Shown: positions 45,355 to 55,537, numbered from the stretch's first letter. The stretch is DNA of 64,000 nucleotides from Globisporangium splendens (GCA_006386115.1 VFIW01000009.1:434001-498000), one strand, 5' to 3'. The notes: generated by a model from the sequence alone, not told the origin. A program made the numbers and translations.

Positions 45355-46239
45355 ATGTTCAAGGCGCGCCAGATCGCATTCAAGTTCATCGCCCAAGAGC
45401 AGGGCGAGGGTGCAGGCGCCACCGTGCGTCGCTCCATCGGCACGCACAAGCTCCGCAACTTGGATCCGTTCCTCATGCTCGACGAGTTCAATGTTGGTCT
45501 CCCTGGCGGCTTTCCTGACCACCCGCACCGTGGGTTTGAGACCGTCACGTACGTGTTGCCACAGTCCAAGGGACACATGTGCCACGAAGACTTCCTGGGC
45601 AACAAGGGCGAGCTGCGTGCTGGCGACCTCCAGTGGATGACGCCTGGTAAGGGTATCATGCACGCCGAGATGCCAGCCACCACGGACAAGGCGCACGGCT
45701 TGCAGCTCTGGATCAACTTGCCCAAAGCCAAGAAGATCATGGAGCCCCGCTACCAGGAGATCAAGCGCGAGCAAGTGCCTCATGTGTTGAATGAGAGCAA
45801 GGACGTCGAAGCGATTGTGTTTGCTGGTGAAGTGTTTGGCACGAAGGGACCAATTGAGACCGAAGCCCCAGTGACGTACATCCACTTCATCTTGAAGGAA
45901 AACGCGCAATTGGACTACCCAGTGCCAGCGGGCCACAACACGTTTGTGTACATGCTCAACGGCAGCGGCATGTGCTCTGGTGAGGAGATCCAGGCTCACG
46001 AAGCGATCGTGATGGAGATGGAGGGCGAAGGCGTGCAACTGGTCGCTGCTGAGTCCCAGGGTCTCGAAGTGATCATCATGTCGGGTCTCCCACTCGAAGA
46101 ACCAGTCGTGCAGTACGGTCCATTTGTCATGACCACTCCTGAGGAGATCCGCCAGACGTTTGAGGACTACCAAATGTCCAAGAACGGCTTCGAAAACTCG
46201 GACACCTGGCGCTCGGAGATCGGCAAGAAGCGCCGTTAA
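45355..46239 (+). CDS. Pirin family protein (copy 7)
   Basis: 294 aa from the ATG at 45355 (MFKARQIAFKF). All four metal ligands are present (His56, His58, His103, Glu105). An upstream in-frame ATG at 45241 would add 38 Arg/Ser-rich residues resembling a mitochondrial presequence (MMARRWFSSCARFPRR). The strong initiator at 45294 lies downstream of that ATG and argues for the shorter product. An alternative upstream start site would give an organelle-targeted isoform. Ends SEIGKKRR. Confidence 0.92.
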   Translation: MFKARQIAFKFIAQEQGEGAGATVRRSIGTHKLRNLDPFLMLDEFNVGLPGGFPDHPHRGFETVTYVLPQSKGHMCHEDFLGNKGELRAGDLQWMTPGKGIMHAEMPATTDKAHGLQLWINLPKAKKIMEPRYQEIKREQVPHVLNESKDVEAIVFAGEVFGTKGPIETEAPVTYIHFILKENAQLDYPVPAGHNTFVYMLNGSGMCSGEEIQAHEAIVMEMEGEGVQLVAAESQGLEVIIMSGLPLEEPVVQYGPFVMTTPEEIRQTFEDYQMSKNGFENSDTWRSEIGKKRR

Positions 46240-46414
46240 TGCCCACAACTGCATCAGTCTGTATATCACAACAAATGCGATTAGCGCAATAATCTAGTGA
46301 ATCTTTTTCTAAGCACAACGAGGGCCTGGATGGTGTTTTCAGCAACCTATACGCAAGCTGGTTTCATATACTATCCATTAAAAACGTCGCAGTATACATC
46401 GCAAAGCAATGCTA

Positions 46415-47665
46415 CTACGAACCGCTGCCTCTTGCAGCGCTCTGCGCCGCGCGATCAGCTGTGTCGTTCCACTTGGATTTCCAGTCCGTTCTCCCTGTAT
46501 GTGCCTTGACGTGGCGCCAGACGATGCGCCGCGTGCCCTGTTCTCGCACCAGCGTTTCCAGGATATCGCGATTCAGCACGGGCTGGTTGTCGGCTTTGCG
46601 CCAATTGTTTTTCTGCCAACTCCCGATCCACTCGGTCATCGATCGGATCAGCAGCATGCTGTCCGAAAAGATGTACAGCATCTGGTCTTGGCTCGGGTTC
46701 TCGATATTCGCGCGCCGCATGGCCTCCAATGCTGCGAAATACTCGGCGCGGTTGTTCGTCGCGCGCGGCTCGTTGAGCTTCTTCGCGATGTTCCAAGACG
46801 CGGAATGCGGAAACACGCATGCAAAGCCCGCCTGGCATCCTCGTCGCCCATTTTGGAGCGCGCTGCCATCGCAGAACGCGACCAAAGTATCGGGATGCTG
46901 TGGATCCGGGTCACTCGCTGAGGTTGACGTGCTCTGCGCATGGCAGCGCACAAACGCTTCAGCCTCGTCTCGGCTCGGGAACTTCTTGAAACTCGCGCTA
47001 AGCAGTCCGTCCACGTGAGGTTTCGCCTCAGCCCACGTATCAAACACACCGGTTTCTCGGCCTTTGGCCACCGCATACCAGTATCTCTCTGGTAAGAGGG
47101 CAGCAGGCTTCGCGTCAGCCTGCACACCATTGCCGCTCGCTGTCCTCGTTCCTGCAGCAGGTGGAGTCGCTGCATTGTTCACAGCTACAGTGCGATTTGG
47201 AGTTGTTGCTGTTTTCGCAGTCGCCTGAGTGTAGCCCGATAAAAACGCTTCGGCTGCTTCTCGAGTCTCGAATTTCCGATACACGGGACGCGTGTATCCG
47301 TTGGTGAGGGACAACACCTGCGGCCACGACGTCACAACACCTGTGTTATGGCCTTCTGCAACAGCATAAAACGTTGTGGCAGGAGAAGCAACAGCGCGCC
47401 TTGTAAACCCGCCATCACTTCCACGCGCTTGCTTACGCGCTGGGAGCAGCACTGAGGCTTCTGCGTCGATCGAGCGTTTCCTGACTCTGCTGCTGGTGCT
47501 GACGCTGCCGTAGGCCGAGAGAAACGCTTCGGCGTCGTGGCGCGTGGGGAAGCTCTTGTACTTGGCGCCCTTAAAACCCTTGACCTGCGCCTCGGCCTCC
47601 GTCCAGGACGTGAAGACGCCTTCGCGCCGGCCGCTCGCGACCGCGTAGAAGCCGTTCTTGCCCAT
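46415..47665 (-). CDS. RNASEH1: Ribonuclease H1 with three hybrid-binding domains
   Basis: 416 aa from the ATG at 47665. RNase H1 cleaves the RNA strand of RNA:DNA hybrids in nucleus and mitochondria. Three RNA:DNA hybrid-binding domains are visible, at about 6-50, 99-143 and 196-240, each with the pattern (F/W)YAVA-G-x-GV-(T/D)(S/T)W ... (Y/F)(K/R)-F-R-A-AEAF. The catalytic domain spans about 260-412 with Asp266 (FCDGSAL), Glu308 (NNRAEY), Asp335 (FSDSML), His389 (HVKAHTG) and Asp404 (NDTADRAA), so it should be active. Eukaryotic RNase H1 usually has one such domain, sometimes two; three is uncommon. It sits between pirin copies 7 and 8. The open frame extends upstream of the ATG without another ATG. 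Confidence 0.93.
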   Translation of the reverse strand: MGKNGFYAVASGRREGVFTSWTEAEAQVKGFKGAKYKSFPTRHDAEAFLSAYGSVSTSSRVRKRSIDAEASVLLPARKQARGSDGGFTRRAVASPATTFYAVAEGHNTGVVTSWPQVLSLTNGYTRPVYRKFETREAAEAFLSGYTQATAKTATTPNRTVAVNNAATPPAAGTRTASGNGVQADAKPAALLPERYWYAVAKGRETGVFDTWAEAKPHVDGLLSASFKKFPSRDEAEAFVRCHAQSTSTSASDPDPQHPDTLVAFCDGSALQNGRRGCQAGFACVFPHSASWNIAKKLNEPRATNNRAEYFAALEAMRRANIENPSQDQMLYIFSDSMLLIRSMTEWIGSWQKNNWRKADNQPVLNRDILETLVREQGTRRIVWRHVKAHTGRTDWKSKWNDTADRAAQSAARGSGS

Positions 47666-47922
47666 TTTTGGTGTCGACTCGTTCCGTGTGAGCCAAACTG
47701 GAAAGAGGATCGTTAAGTGCGTGCTGCTCGCAGGAAGAGCGTACTTATATGAAATCACGTTTGAAAGGGTTGAAGTGTGCAACTTAGTAGTTTTAAGTGC
47801 GCATCCTAATTAAACGCGAACTTATGGAGTAATCAGATTTGAGAGGGGTAGCCATTTGTGGGTGAAGCACTGGCGTTCAACAGTGCGCAGCACACACTCT
47901 CCACTTTCTCGGCAACTAAGGA

Positions 47923-48330
47923 TCAACTTGCACAAGGTTAAGATAGCTCTGGCGTCACGCTACCAGGATACCGAGCGCGAAGAAATGCCACGCGTGTTCA
48001 GCGGCAAGAAGGATCTTGATGCAATCGCGTTAGCCGGTGAGTTCTTCGGTGTGAAAGGTTTCGCCGAGTGTGCGATCCCAGCACAGCAGACCACAATGCG
48101 TTCGTGCGTGTGCTTAAGGACAGTGGTAAATGCTCCTGCCAAGCCACCCGAACACACGAAGCGCTCGTTGATCGCGAGCGAAACCGAAGGCGTCGAGGTG
48201 ATCATCGGGTCGAACTTGTCGTTTAACGAGCCATTCGTGCAGTACGGCCAACTTTTTCATGAGCACATCCGAAGAGATCTGCCAGACCTTTGGGGCTACC
48301 AAATGTCGAAGAGCGGTTCCGATGCTTCCT
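47923..48330 (+). pseudogene. Decayed pirin fragment (copy 8)
   Basis: Matches the middle to C-terminal part of pirins: INLHKVKIALASRYQDTERE corresponds to INLPKAKKIMEPRYQEIKRE, followed by FSGKKDLDAIALAGEFFGVK and a frameshifted second cupin that ends near YQMSKSGS. The N-terminal cupin with the metal site is absent, and several indels break the frame. Confidence 0.88.
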
Positions 48331-48678
48331 GACCTTGTCTCTTGCGTTCACAGGTTGCACTCAGCTTTGCTCAGGCAGATCGAGCAAAGCTGTTGCGACT
48401 CCGTCTCAGTCCTCCTTTATGACCTGAACGTAAAACTCTTTGCAAATTATACGCTCTCAGCGTCTGTCCTTGCCTCTAAAAGCCTCCATTTCTCATGAAA
48501 AGGTTCGCATGATAAACGCAACGTCCATGAAAACAAGGGTGCACAATTCTGCTGAAATATCGAGTGGATGGCCATAGATTTATGAGGTGCAAAACTTCAA
48601 CTAACCAATATACGATTTGATAAAAATCGCCAATAAGAGCAGCAGACACGCAGGAACAGCCCACGTGCCTACCTGGCT
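48331..48678. other. Intergenic region between pirin copies 8 and 9
   Basis: About 350 bp, AT-rich. No gene or repeat recognised. Confidence 0.5.
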
Positions 48679-49752
48679 TCAACCGCGGTTGCCGATCTCG
48701 GACTCCCAGTGCGGCGCATTCTCAAATCCGTTGCGACCGTTTTGGTAATCACGGATCGTTTGGTGGATCTCCGACTCCGTGGTCATCACGAACGGCCCGT
48801 ACTGGACGACTGGCTCGTTCAGCGGCTTGCCACTGATCACGATGAACTCCAGTCCGTTGTCGCTGTCCGTAGAAATGTGGACGCCGTCGCCTTCTTTCTC
48901 CAGCACGACCGCATGGTGCGCTTGGATCTTCTCACCCGCGCAAAGACCCGATCCAGTGAGCGTGTGCAAGAACGCGTTGTGGCCTTCTGGGATGCGGTAG
49001 TCCATGACTGAGCCCTTTTGCATGATAAAGTGGACGTACGTCACTGGGGATTCCGTCTCAATGGGTCCTTTCGAGCCAAACACTTCGCCAGCAAACACGA
49101 TGGCTTCGATCTTCTTGTCGGCGTCAAACGCGTGCGGCACTTGCTCGCGCTTAATCTCCTGGTATCGAGGTTCCATAATCTTGCGCGCCTTCGGCAGGTT
49201 CACCCAGAGTTGAAGACCGTGCGCTTTTTCTTCGCTCGCGGGCATCTCAGCGTGCAAAATACCCTTTCCAGGCGTCATCCACTGCAAGTCACCTGGACGC
49301 AGTTCACCCTTGTTGCCCAGGAAATCTTCGTGGAGCATGTGGCCCTTGGACGTCGGCAGCATGTACGTCACAGTCTCAAAGCCACGATGCGGGTGGTCCG
49401 GGAAGCCGCCAGGCAGCCCCGTGTTGAACTCGTCGAGCATGAGGAACGGGTCCAGGTTGCGGAGCTGGTGGCTACCAACGGATCGGCGCACGGTCGCGCC
49501 GGCGCCTTCGCCTTGCTCACGCGCAAGAAATTTGAGTGCAACTCGTCTAGTGCGGAACATGTCGTCGGGGGAGGCTGTCGAGGCAAAGATTGCGCTTTCC
49601 ACTTTAGCTTGCAGGTCCTGGGCAATGCACACATTGTCCTCGTTAGTCACGCAGTTCTCGGGGGTGGGCGTCGGCTCCAGACCAAGGACGCCGCTCTGCA
49701 AATGCAGGACACACAACGCGCCAAGCACGAGTCGAGCCACCACTGCTACCAT
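48679..49752 (-). CDS. Secreted pirin family protein (copy 9)
   Basis: 357 aa from the ATG at 49752. Residues 1-24 form a classical signal peptide (MVAVVARLVLGALCVLHLQS core, short and hydrophobic). A 40-residue extension with two Cys (34 and 42) follows, and then the pirin core begins at Met65. Ligands by alignment are His120, His122, His167 and Glu169, so both cupins and the metal site are complete. It groups with copy 6. The open frame runs further upstream to 50025, but an initiator-like CCATTCTTCAATCT near 49920 fits transcription starting inside it. Export is inferred from the leader. Extracellular quercetinase-like activity, for instance on plant flavonoids, is a possibility drawn from known family activity and is not shown by the sequence. 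Confidence 0.9.
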   Translation of the reverse strand: MVAVVARLVLGALCVLHLQSGVLGLEPTPTPENCVTNEDNVCIAQDLQAKVESAIFASTASPDDMFRTRRVALKFLAREQGEGAGATVRRSVGSHQLRNLDPFLMLDEFNTGLPGGFPDHPHRGFETVTYMLPTSKGHMLHEDFLGNKGELRPGDLQWMTPGKGILHAEMPASEEKAHGLQLWVNLPKARKIMEPRYQEIKREQVPHAFDADKKIEAIVFAGEVFGSKGPIETESPVTYVHFIMQKGSVMDYRIPEGHNAFLHTLTGSGLCAGEKIQAHHAVVLEKEGDGVHISTDSDNGLEFIVISGKPLNEPVVQYGPFVMTTESEIHQTIRDYQNGRNGFENAPHWESEIGNRG

Positions 49753-51147
49753 GCTTGATGCGGTAGTACGTAGTGTGGGAAAGTGACGAAGGGGTGTGTG
49801 CGGCGCGTGTGTCCTGCTCGAGATGCAATCGCAGGACGTGAATACTTGGAGAAAGCGTAGACGGATGCGCACAAGCACCGAGTGGGGAGCGAGGACTGAC
49901 CTTGTGCAGAACGCGGCAGATTGAAGAATGGGAGCGAGGGAATGCGCGCCAGCGACACGACGGAGCTCTTCGGTTGCAGCGCCACCACCGGCAAGACCAG
50001 AGACGATCTCTTCTGCATTTGACACGTCCGAGTACTGCTTTAAGTGGTGTGTTTTATTGCATGATCGGTACCGTCACGTTCTCAGTCGCCGCTGATTGGA
50101 TAACTCAGAAAGATGACGGAATCGAGCAGCAATTTCAGTATTATTATTGGATAAAAACTCATCAAAATCAGACAAGAAAATAACAGCCAATAGAAAGCAT
50201 TTGTTGTCACAGATCCGATGACGCATTCGGCAAAAACATCAATCAAATCGATTCGTGTTTTGATTGGTCATAATGTTATATTACTATTTCCAGCCAATCC
50301 ATGCTCAATCACACTTCCTCAGCTGCAATTTCCCACCAATCAAGTTCAATTTTGCCATTTTGAAGCTGTTTAATTGGCTGAAATCTAGTCGTTGAGTCAT
50401 CTCAGCTGCGCTGTGGGGATTTCTGTGGGAAAAAGAAAGCCTCAGCAAGTGCAGGAAGAGGAAGAAGGAGAAAGCAGCGGCCATTCCCATTCGCCTTTGA
50501 AGAGGACGTCGACGCACGACAGCAGCAAGACGCGCGCGTGTGCGTGGATGGGAAAGGGGCGCACTGCAGCACTCTGGTACGTAGCGTCGTATGCGATTTG
50601 TGTATTTGTATGTACGTATGTCCGGGATTTTGTGGTGTATCCATTTACGCGCGATGCATGTCCAGAAATGCATCATGTGTGTGTGCGTGCGTGTGTCCGT
50701 GTCAGCACAAAGGTGCTGGTTATAAAGTGGACTTTATACACAGTGTCGCTTAGCGCAATGCTGTGTTGCGCGTAGCGGATTCGTTTTATATCCGCCGCTA
50801 ACTACCTGATTTGGTGAACTTTGTATCTTTTGGTGATGCAGATTGCAGCGCGTGCGTGGGGAGGGTCATCGGTGCTTTCGATCGGACTTTTGAGGGACTA
50901 GAGTGTAGTTTTCTGTGACATCCAAGGCAGTGTGCGTGGGATCAGCACTCCCTTTATTTCATTTTTGCTTCTCCTTTTTCCCTCATTCTCTGGACGGATC
51001 CGCATTTCTGGACGGTGTGGTGGTGTCGAGAGAGAAGCTGTTTGGGTCCAGCTGTGCTGCATTGAGCCAACAAGTTATCGCGAAGACGCGCGTCTCTTTC
51101 GCTTCATTGAGGCACAAGACAAAGTTAGAAGCAGAGCATAAGGCGCG
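49753..51147. promoter_or_regulatory. Divergent promoter region with a CCAAT-box cluster
   Basis: Separates secreted pirin (minus) from the alpha-kinase (plus). Seven CCAAT boxes in both orientations lie at 50095-50099, 50146-50150, 50187-50191, 50263-50267, 50294-50298, 50336-50340 and 50373-50377. Nearer the kinase are an initiator-like CCTCATTCTCTGG (50981-50993) and a GT-rich tract (about 50678-50706). No gene recognised. Confidence 0.6.
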
Positions 51148-53212
51148 ATGAGTGGTGTCGTGCGCGAAGAACGAAGCGCGCTGCCCGCCATCGGCGAAGA
51201 CACCAAGACGCAGGAGGAGATGGCGGCGCTGCTGGATGCGCTTCATGACGACAGCACGAGTGGGTTTCCTGTTGGAGTTAGGAACATCCAAGATGCCGGC
51301 GAGATGATGCTGCCGCGGATCCATATTCGCCCTGTGGTTCGCCGTCGGTTCCACAGTTCGGATCTGATATTGCGGAGTCACGGCAACCACCATCGCAGTG
51401 GTGCTCATGGCGTGCACTCTCCGTATGCAAACGCGCCTACCGCGTTTGCAGACAGTCCGACGATCGAGCTTCGGCGGTGGGTACTGTCGAGAATGGCAAA
51501 CGGACACAGCAATTACGTCAATCAGAGTAATAATGACCCTGATCTTTCGGAGCTACGTCGGTATCGCTCACAGCGGCGAACTTTGTCGGAGACGTTCACG
51601 AAATTCGTACCCTTTGACAACAATCTTGGTCCCATTGAAGCGTGCCATGACGACGACGAAGACGACCGAGACGAGCGCGAGAGCGAAGAAGAGATGATTC
51701 GACTGCTTTTAATGAAAACAACGCGGCGACCGAGCGACGAGTACTCGGTCTCGTCAGCGTCCAGTATGTACTCGAGTCCAGGGTCAGCGTCAACACCACA
51801 TAGCCACACCCGGTCGTTTGGTGTCGAGCATCACCAAGAAAACGAGAGTTATGACAAATTGCGGAACCTGCAGAAATTGTACCAAGAAGGATTCATTACG
51901 GTCACGGAATACAAAGACCGGCGGCTGCAGTTAGTCGATGAACTCAGCGTTCCGGAAAGAAGTACGTACACTACAAAACAAAGTCAGCAGCTACGAACAG
52001 TACATGTGGTCTCGTCGCTGAGTAGCTCACCTGCGTGATATTTGTTGTTGTCTGGATTGCAGCGATCGCGAAGGCAACGGATTTGATCTCAACCGATTTA
52101 CCGATCGTGTATCGCGAACCTCCAGACTTTACGCTGCTCCGAGAACGAGATGCCATCAAACACATTTTCGATTCTGAGCAGCGAAAGGTTGGTGCACCAT
52201 GAAGACGTCAGGATAGAATGTATTTATTTATTCGCGGACTAACTTTACACTTTGTGGTGTTGTTTTACTCTAGTGGACATCGGCCCGAATTCGAGTCAAG
52301 ATTGACACCGAGCCATTCGCACGAGGTGGACTCCGGCAAGTGTTCCATATGCAAGACTGGACGGCCGGTGCCAGTAGCAGCAGCGACAAACGGGAAAACT
52401 ACGTGGCAAAAGTCGCGATCAACCCGAACGAAAACCCAGATACGTACTTTCGAGATGTCGAAATGCAAGCTGTTGCATCCAAATTTGCAAAATTGTACAA
52501 CAGCTACAGCCCACCACGACGTGTGGAGTTCCTTGAAGCATGGATTCTTCAGTTGATGCCGTCTGGGGAAGAAGATGCGTCGGATATCACGCTGCGCGGG
52601 ACAATCTGTGGCGTCGAGCCGTTCATCGCAGGCGAATACCACAAGCACAATAACAATTTTGGTTTTGTGAGCGATTTGGAGCGCAACACGCCGCAGGCGT
52701 TCTCTCATTTCACGTACGAAGCCTCGGGACATCAGATTCTTGTGGTGGATATCCAAGGTGTTGGGGACCACTACACGGATCCGCAGATTCATACACGCAG
52801 AGGCAAGGAGTTCGGGAAAGGGAACTTGTCAATCCGCGGCTTTGAGCGCTTTCTCGAATCGCATCGCTGCAATCCGATCTGCCGATACCTGAAGCTCCCG
52901 TTGAACAACCCGAAAGATGAGCCGCTGTATGAAAACGGAGGAGGTGGTCCCGTGGATCCGAAAGGCACGATTCCAGCCCAGCCCTATATGAGCCAGCCAG
53001 GGATCCGCGTCAACCGAGTGGACTCGGAGTTGTGTCATTACTACGGCGAGTCGAAAGCATTCAAACGATACCAATCGAGGAACAAGATTAGCGACCAAGG
53101 TGCTGTAGCAGCGGATTCAGACCAGTCGGGGATCCAGCATTTCGTGCAGGCGATGAAAGCGGAGCGAAATTGCGCGTCGTGGTGTGGCCTGAACAATTGC
53201 AAAGTGTCGTGA
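51148..53212 (+). CDS. Alpha-kinase, eEF2-kinase type
   Basis: Three exons: 51148-51961, 52063-52187 and 52274-53212; 625 aa. The atypical alpha-kinase domain occupies about residues 318-560: an ATP-binding Lys in YVAKVA, then YFRDVEMQAVA, RNTPQAFSHFTYEASGH, the catalytic VVDIQGVGDHYTDPQIH, the Gly-rich FGKGNL, and the zinc-binding SHRCNPIC. These match eEF2 kinase and myosin heavy chain kinases, which phosphorylate Thr in helices; eEF2K phosphorylates eEF2 and slows translation elongation. The N-terminal 270 residues are low-complexity and end in a SHOCT-like helix (LQKLYQEGFITVTEYKDRR). No calmodulin-binding helix and no C-terminal Sel1 repeats were recognised, so true eEF2K orthology is uncertain. 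Confidence 0.9.
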
Positions 53213-53370
53213 GTTTGCTTTTTTTTCTTGTAGTATGGTTGTTTTTATCGATGAGGGAGCACTTGAAACATAGAGTAGACTTTGTATATGTATGTATATT
53301 GTGTGGATTGTTTACAAACGAAGTTGTGGGTTATGATGATACAGAAAAAAGAGCTACTTGTGCAAGTCTT

Positions 53371-54534
53371 CTAGACGGTCGTGTGGATGACGCATGCGTC
53401 AATGGACTGGATGCGCTCTTCGATGGATCGTATCCGCTCCGAGATCGGGAGTTTGCTCAGGCGGCGGCGCAGTGGACTCGAGAACGTCATGTGGAAGCTC
53501 GGATTGCTGAATGATTCATCCAGAACAGCTGTGAAGGGCTGTCTCCCGATGGAGATCCCATAGGCAGCAGCGTTCTCGCTCGTGTCAAAGACCATGAGGT
53601 CCCGCAGGATGGATTTCACGACCGTGTCCTTGAGCACCTCGTACCCAGGCACCATCTTCACAAAGTCGAACGCGTAGCCGAGGAAACCTGGAAACTCGAC
53701 GGGTGGGAGATCAAACTCGGGCCAATTTGGGTTGATTACAGGCACAAATGCGATCGGGCGCGTGTAGTCCGAGCGCTTGCGGAAGGCATTCACGTGCTCT
53801 GGGGTCGCTGCGAGCACGACACTGAGTGCATGGTGCCGCTTGAAGCCGACGAACCGCGCGACGCGAGGATCCGTGAACTCGAAAATGTCGCTAAACATGG
53901 CGATGAAGCCGTGGTTGCTGGGCTCCGTCGTCGAGCAGTACGTCTCCAGCGCAGCGTATGTTGGCTGAATCGATTTGGTGTGCAAAAGTTCTTTCTCCAA
54001 CTCGTGTCGTTGTGAGAAAATGTACGACTTGAATGGACTCAGTGATCGGATGACCGTCTGGAAATCCTTCTCGAGCAGCGAGCCATAGAGCGCGTCCCGG
54101 TTCGCAACGATGAACGCTCTCCAGGACCGATTCACGAGTTGCACATTGTACAAATCTTGCGCATCCAAGCAGCTCGCAATCTGCAGCGACACGCCGTCAA
54201 GCGCAGTGAGCAGCAGGTCCGAGGCATCGGTGCCGTTCCGTGTGACGAGCGCAGAGCTCGGTTTGCTGGTAGTACGCGTGTCGTGGCGATCACCGGCAAC
54301 ATTCACAAAGAGCGATGGCACAGTTTCGCCAGAGGTTGAGATCACGACGTCGCGCACTGGGTGGACACTTGTGCTTTGAGCGAATGCGGCAGCTCCAAAC
54401 TGTTGGTGGAGCTGGTGGTGCACGCTGTTCTGGAGTCTCGAGACGCCGTTCTGCACGATCCCAAAGAGATTCATCGCGGCCGGAGAGCTCAGCATGGTTG
54501 GCAGCGGATTGAGATTATGCGGAGCTCTTGCCAT
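53371..54534 (-). CDS. F-box-like protein
   Basis: Intact 387-aa frame from ATG 54534. A helical segment at about 107-150 (SLQIASCLDAQDLYNVQLVN, then RSWR) resembles an F-box, which binds Skp1 in SCF ubiquitin ligases. The remaining C-terminal domain contains FTDPRVARFVGFKRHH and PEFDLPPVEFPGFLGYAFDF and is not recognised. Single exon. It converges with the alpha-kinase: 158 bp between stop codons. The F-box call is moderate. Confidence 0.65.
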   Translation of the reverse strand: MARAPHNLNPLPTMLSSPAAMNLFGIVQNGVSRLQNSVHHQLHQQFGAAAFAQSTSVHPVRDVVISTSGETVPSLFVNVAGDRHDTRTTSKPSSALVTRNGTDASDLLLTALDGVSLQIASCLDAQDLYNVQLVNRSWRAFIVANRDALYGSLLEKDFQTVIRSLSPFKSYIFSQRHELEKELLHTKSIQPTYAALETYCSTTEPSNHGFIAMFSDIFEFTDPRVARFVGFKRHHALSVVLAATPEHVNAFRKRSDYTRPIAFVPVINPNWPEFDLPPVEFPGFLGYAFDFVKMVPGYEVLKDTVVKSILRDLMVFDTSENAAAYGISIGRQPFTAVLDESFSNPSFHMTFSSPLRRRLSKLPISERIRSIEERIQSIDACVIHTTV

Positions 54535-54946
54535 GGGCTTCTAGAGGCAAATGCGCGTGTGTGTCAACGTATGTAGTGACGTGGGGATTGAGAAATGGGA
54601 GCCTGTGGAAGGGTGCAAATGCTGTCTGTACCCCTTCGCGATGCCTACTCCTTGTCGAATGCACATGGCTTGGCAGCTTTGGATTGGCTGTACTTTTCGA
54701 CCAATCACAGTATTATATGTATATTTATAACCAATAGAGATGATAAATGATTTGAGGAAGGTGCATTTTTCGTGAGTGATAGTCACTTTTAGAACCAGAT
54801 GCTTTTTATGGATGATTCACAATAAAAGACCGGCCCAATGTGGCCAGTGTATGCCAATCTTGCAATTGACAAGTATAAAATACCGGTAGATATCGATATT
54901 CTGGCTTGGCAGAAGTCAAGTCCGGACTAGATTGACGCAGTGCTCG
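54535..54946. promoter_or_regulatory. Upstream region of the F-box gene with CCAAT boxes
   Basis: CCAAT boxes at 54683-54687 (reverse), 54701-54705 and 54731-54735, 150-200 bp upstream of the F-box start. The part beyond about 54800 is the 3' flank of the secreted protein gene. No gene recognised. Confidence 0.5.
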
Positions 54947-55537
54947 TTAGAATGGCACAGCACTGTGAAATCTGGTCGTGAAGTATGGCTTGGCGCTGCA
55001 GATCTGCTCGCCTTCCTCCGTCCATTTGCAGTACTCGCCGCCTCCACAGCGCGCTTTCGATGCGCCACAGGCATCGCCCTCCACTTGCTCCTTCACAGAG
55101 TCCGGCGGCACACAGCGGCACGTCGTCATCTTGCCACCTTGGCACATGCACGCAAACGACAGGCGACACGTCGGCACATTGACGTCGTAATGGTCTGGAT
55201 CGCACTTTTCCCATGGCGGCGTCGCCTTCGCTTCGAGTGTATTGGCGCCTTGAGCGTTCGGATCAAACGGGAGGCACGATGGCTCGGACGCATACGCCGC
55301 CTGGTTGTCCTTCATGCGGCACACAAAGTCCTTGGACGCGCACATCGCGAGGCGGCCGTCGTAGCTCCCGCATGGCGCGAAGTCTGCCACGACGCGGGTG
55401 TACATAATGGAGGACTCTGGAGCAGGCGCCGACTGCGCCACATGCGCGTGCAGGGAGACGTGGTACGCATTCGCGCCTGCGTAGAAAGCCCAAAGCATGC
55501 ACGAAAGCGCTTTGAGCGCCATGGAAATCACCGCCAT
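54947..55537 (-). CDS. Secreted Cys-rich protein (short paralogue)
   Basis: 196 aa from ATG 55537. A hydrophobic leader (about residues 5-24) is a likely signal peptide, followed by 14 Cys. All 14 align with the first 14 Cys of the neighbouring gene at 55880-56584, including the core C-x-C-x-PPD ... CGGGEYC ... CSAKPY. The last four-Cys module of the neighbour is missing; the protein ends shortly after KPY. No enzymatic motif. An extracellular or cell-surface role is inferred. Single exon, same strand as its paralogue, so this is a tandem duplicate. Confidence 0.8.
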   Translation of the reverse strand: MAVISMALKALSCMLWAFYAGANAYHVSLHAHVAQSAPAPESSIMYTRVVADFAPCGSYDGRLAMCASKDFVCRMKDNQAAYASEPSCLPFDPNAQGANTLEAKATPPWEKCDPDHYDVNVPTCRLSFACMCQGGKMTTCRCVPPDSVKEQVEGDACGASKARCGGGEYCKWTEEGEQICSAKPYFTTRFHSAVPF

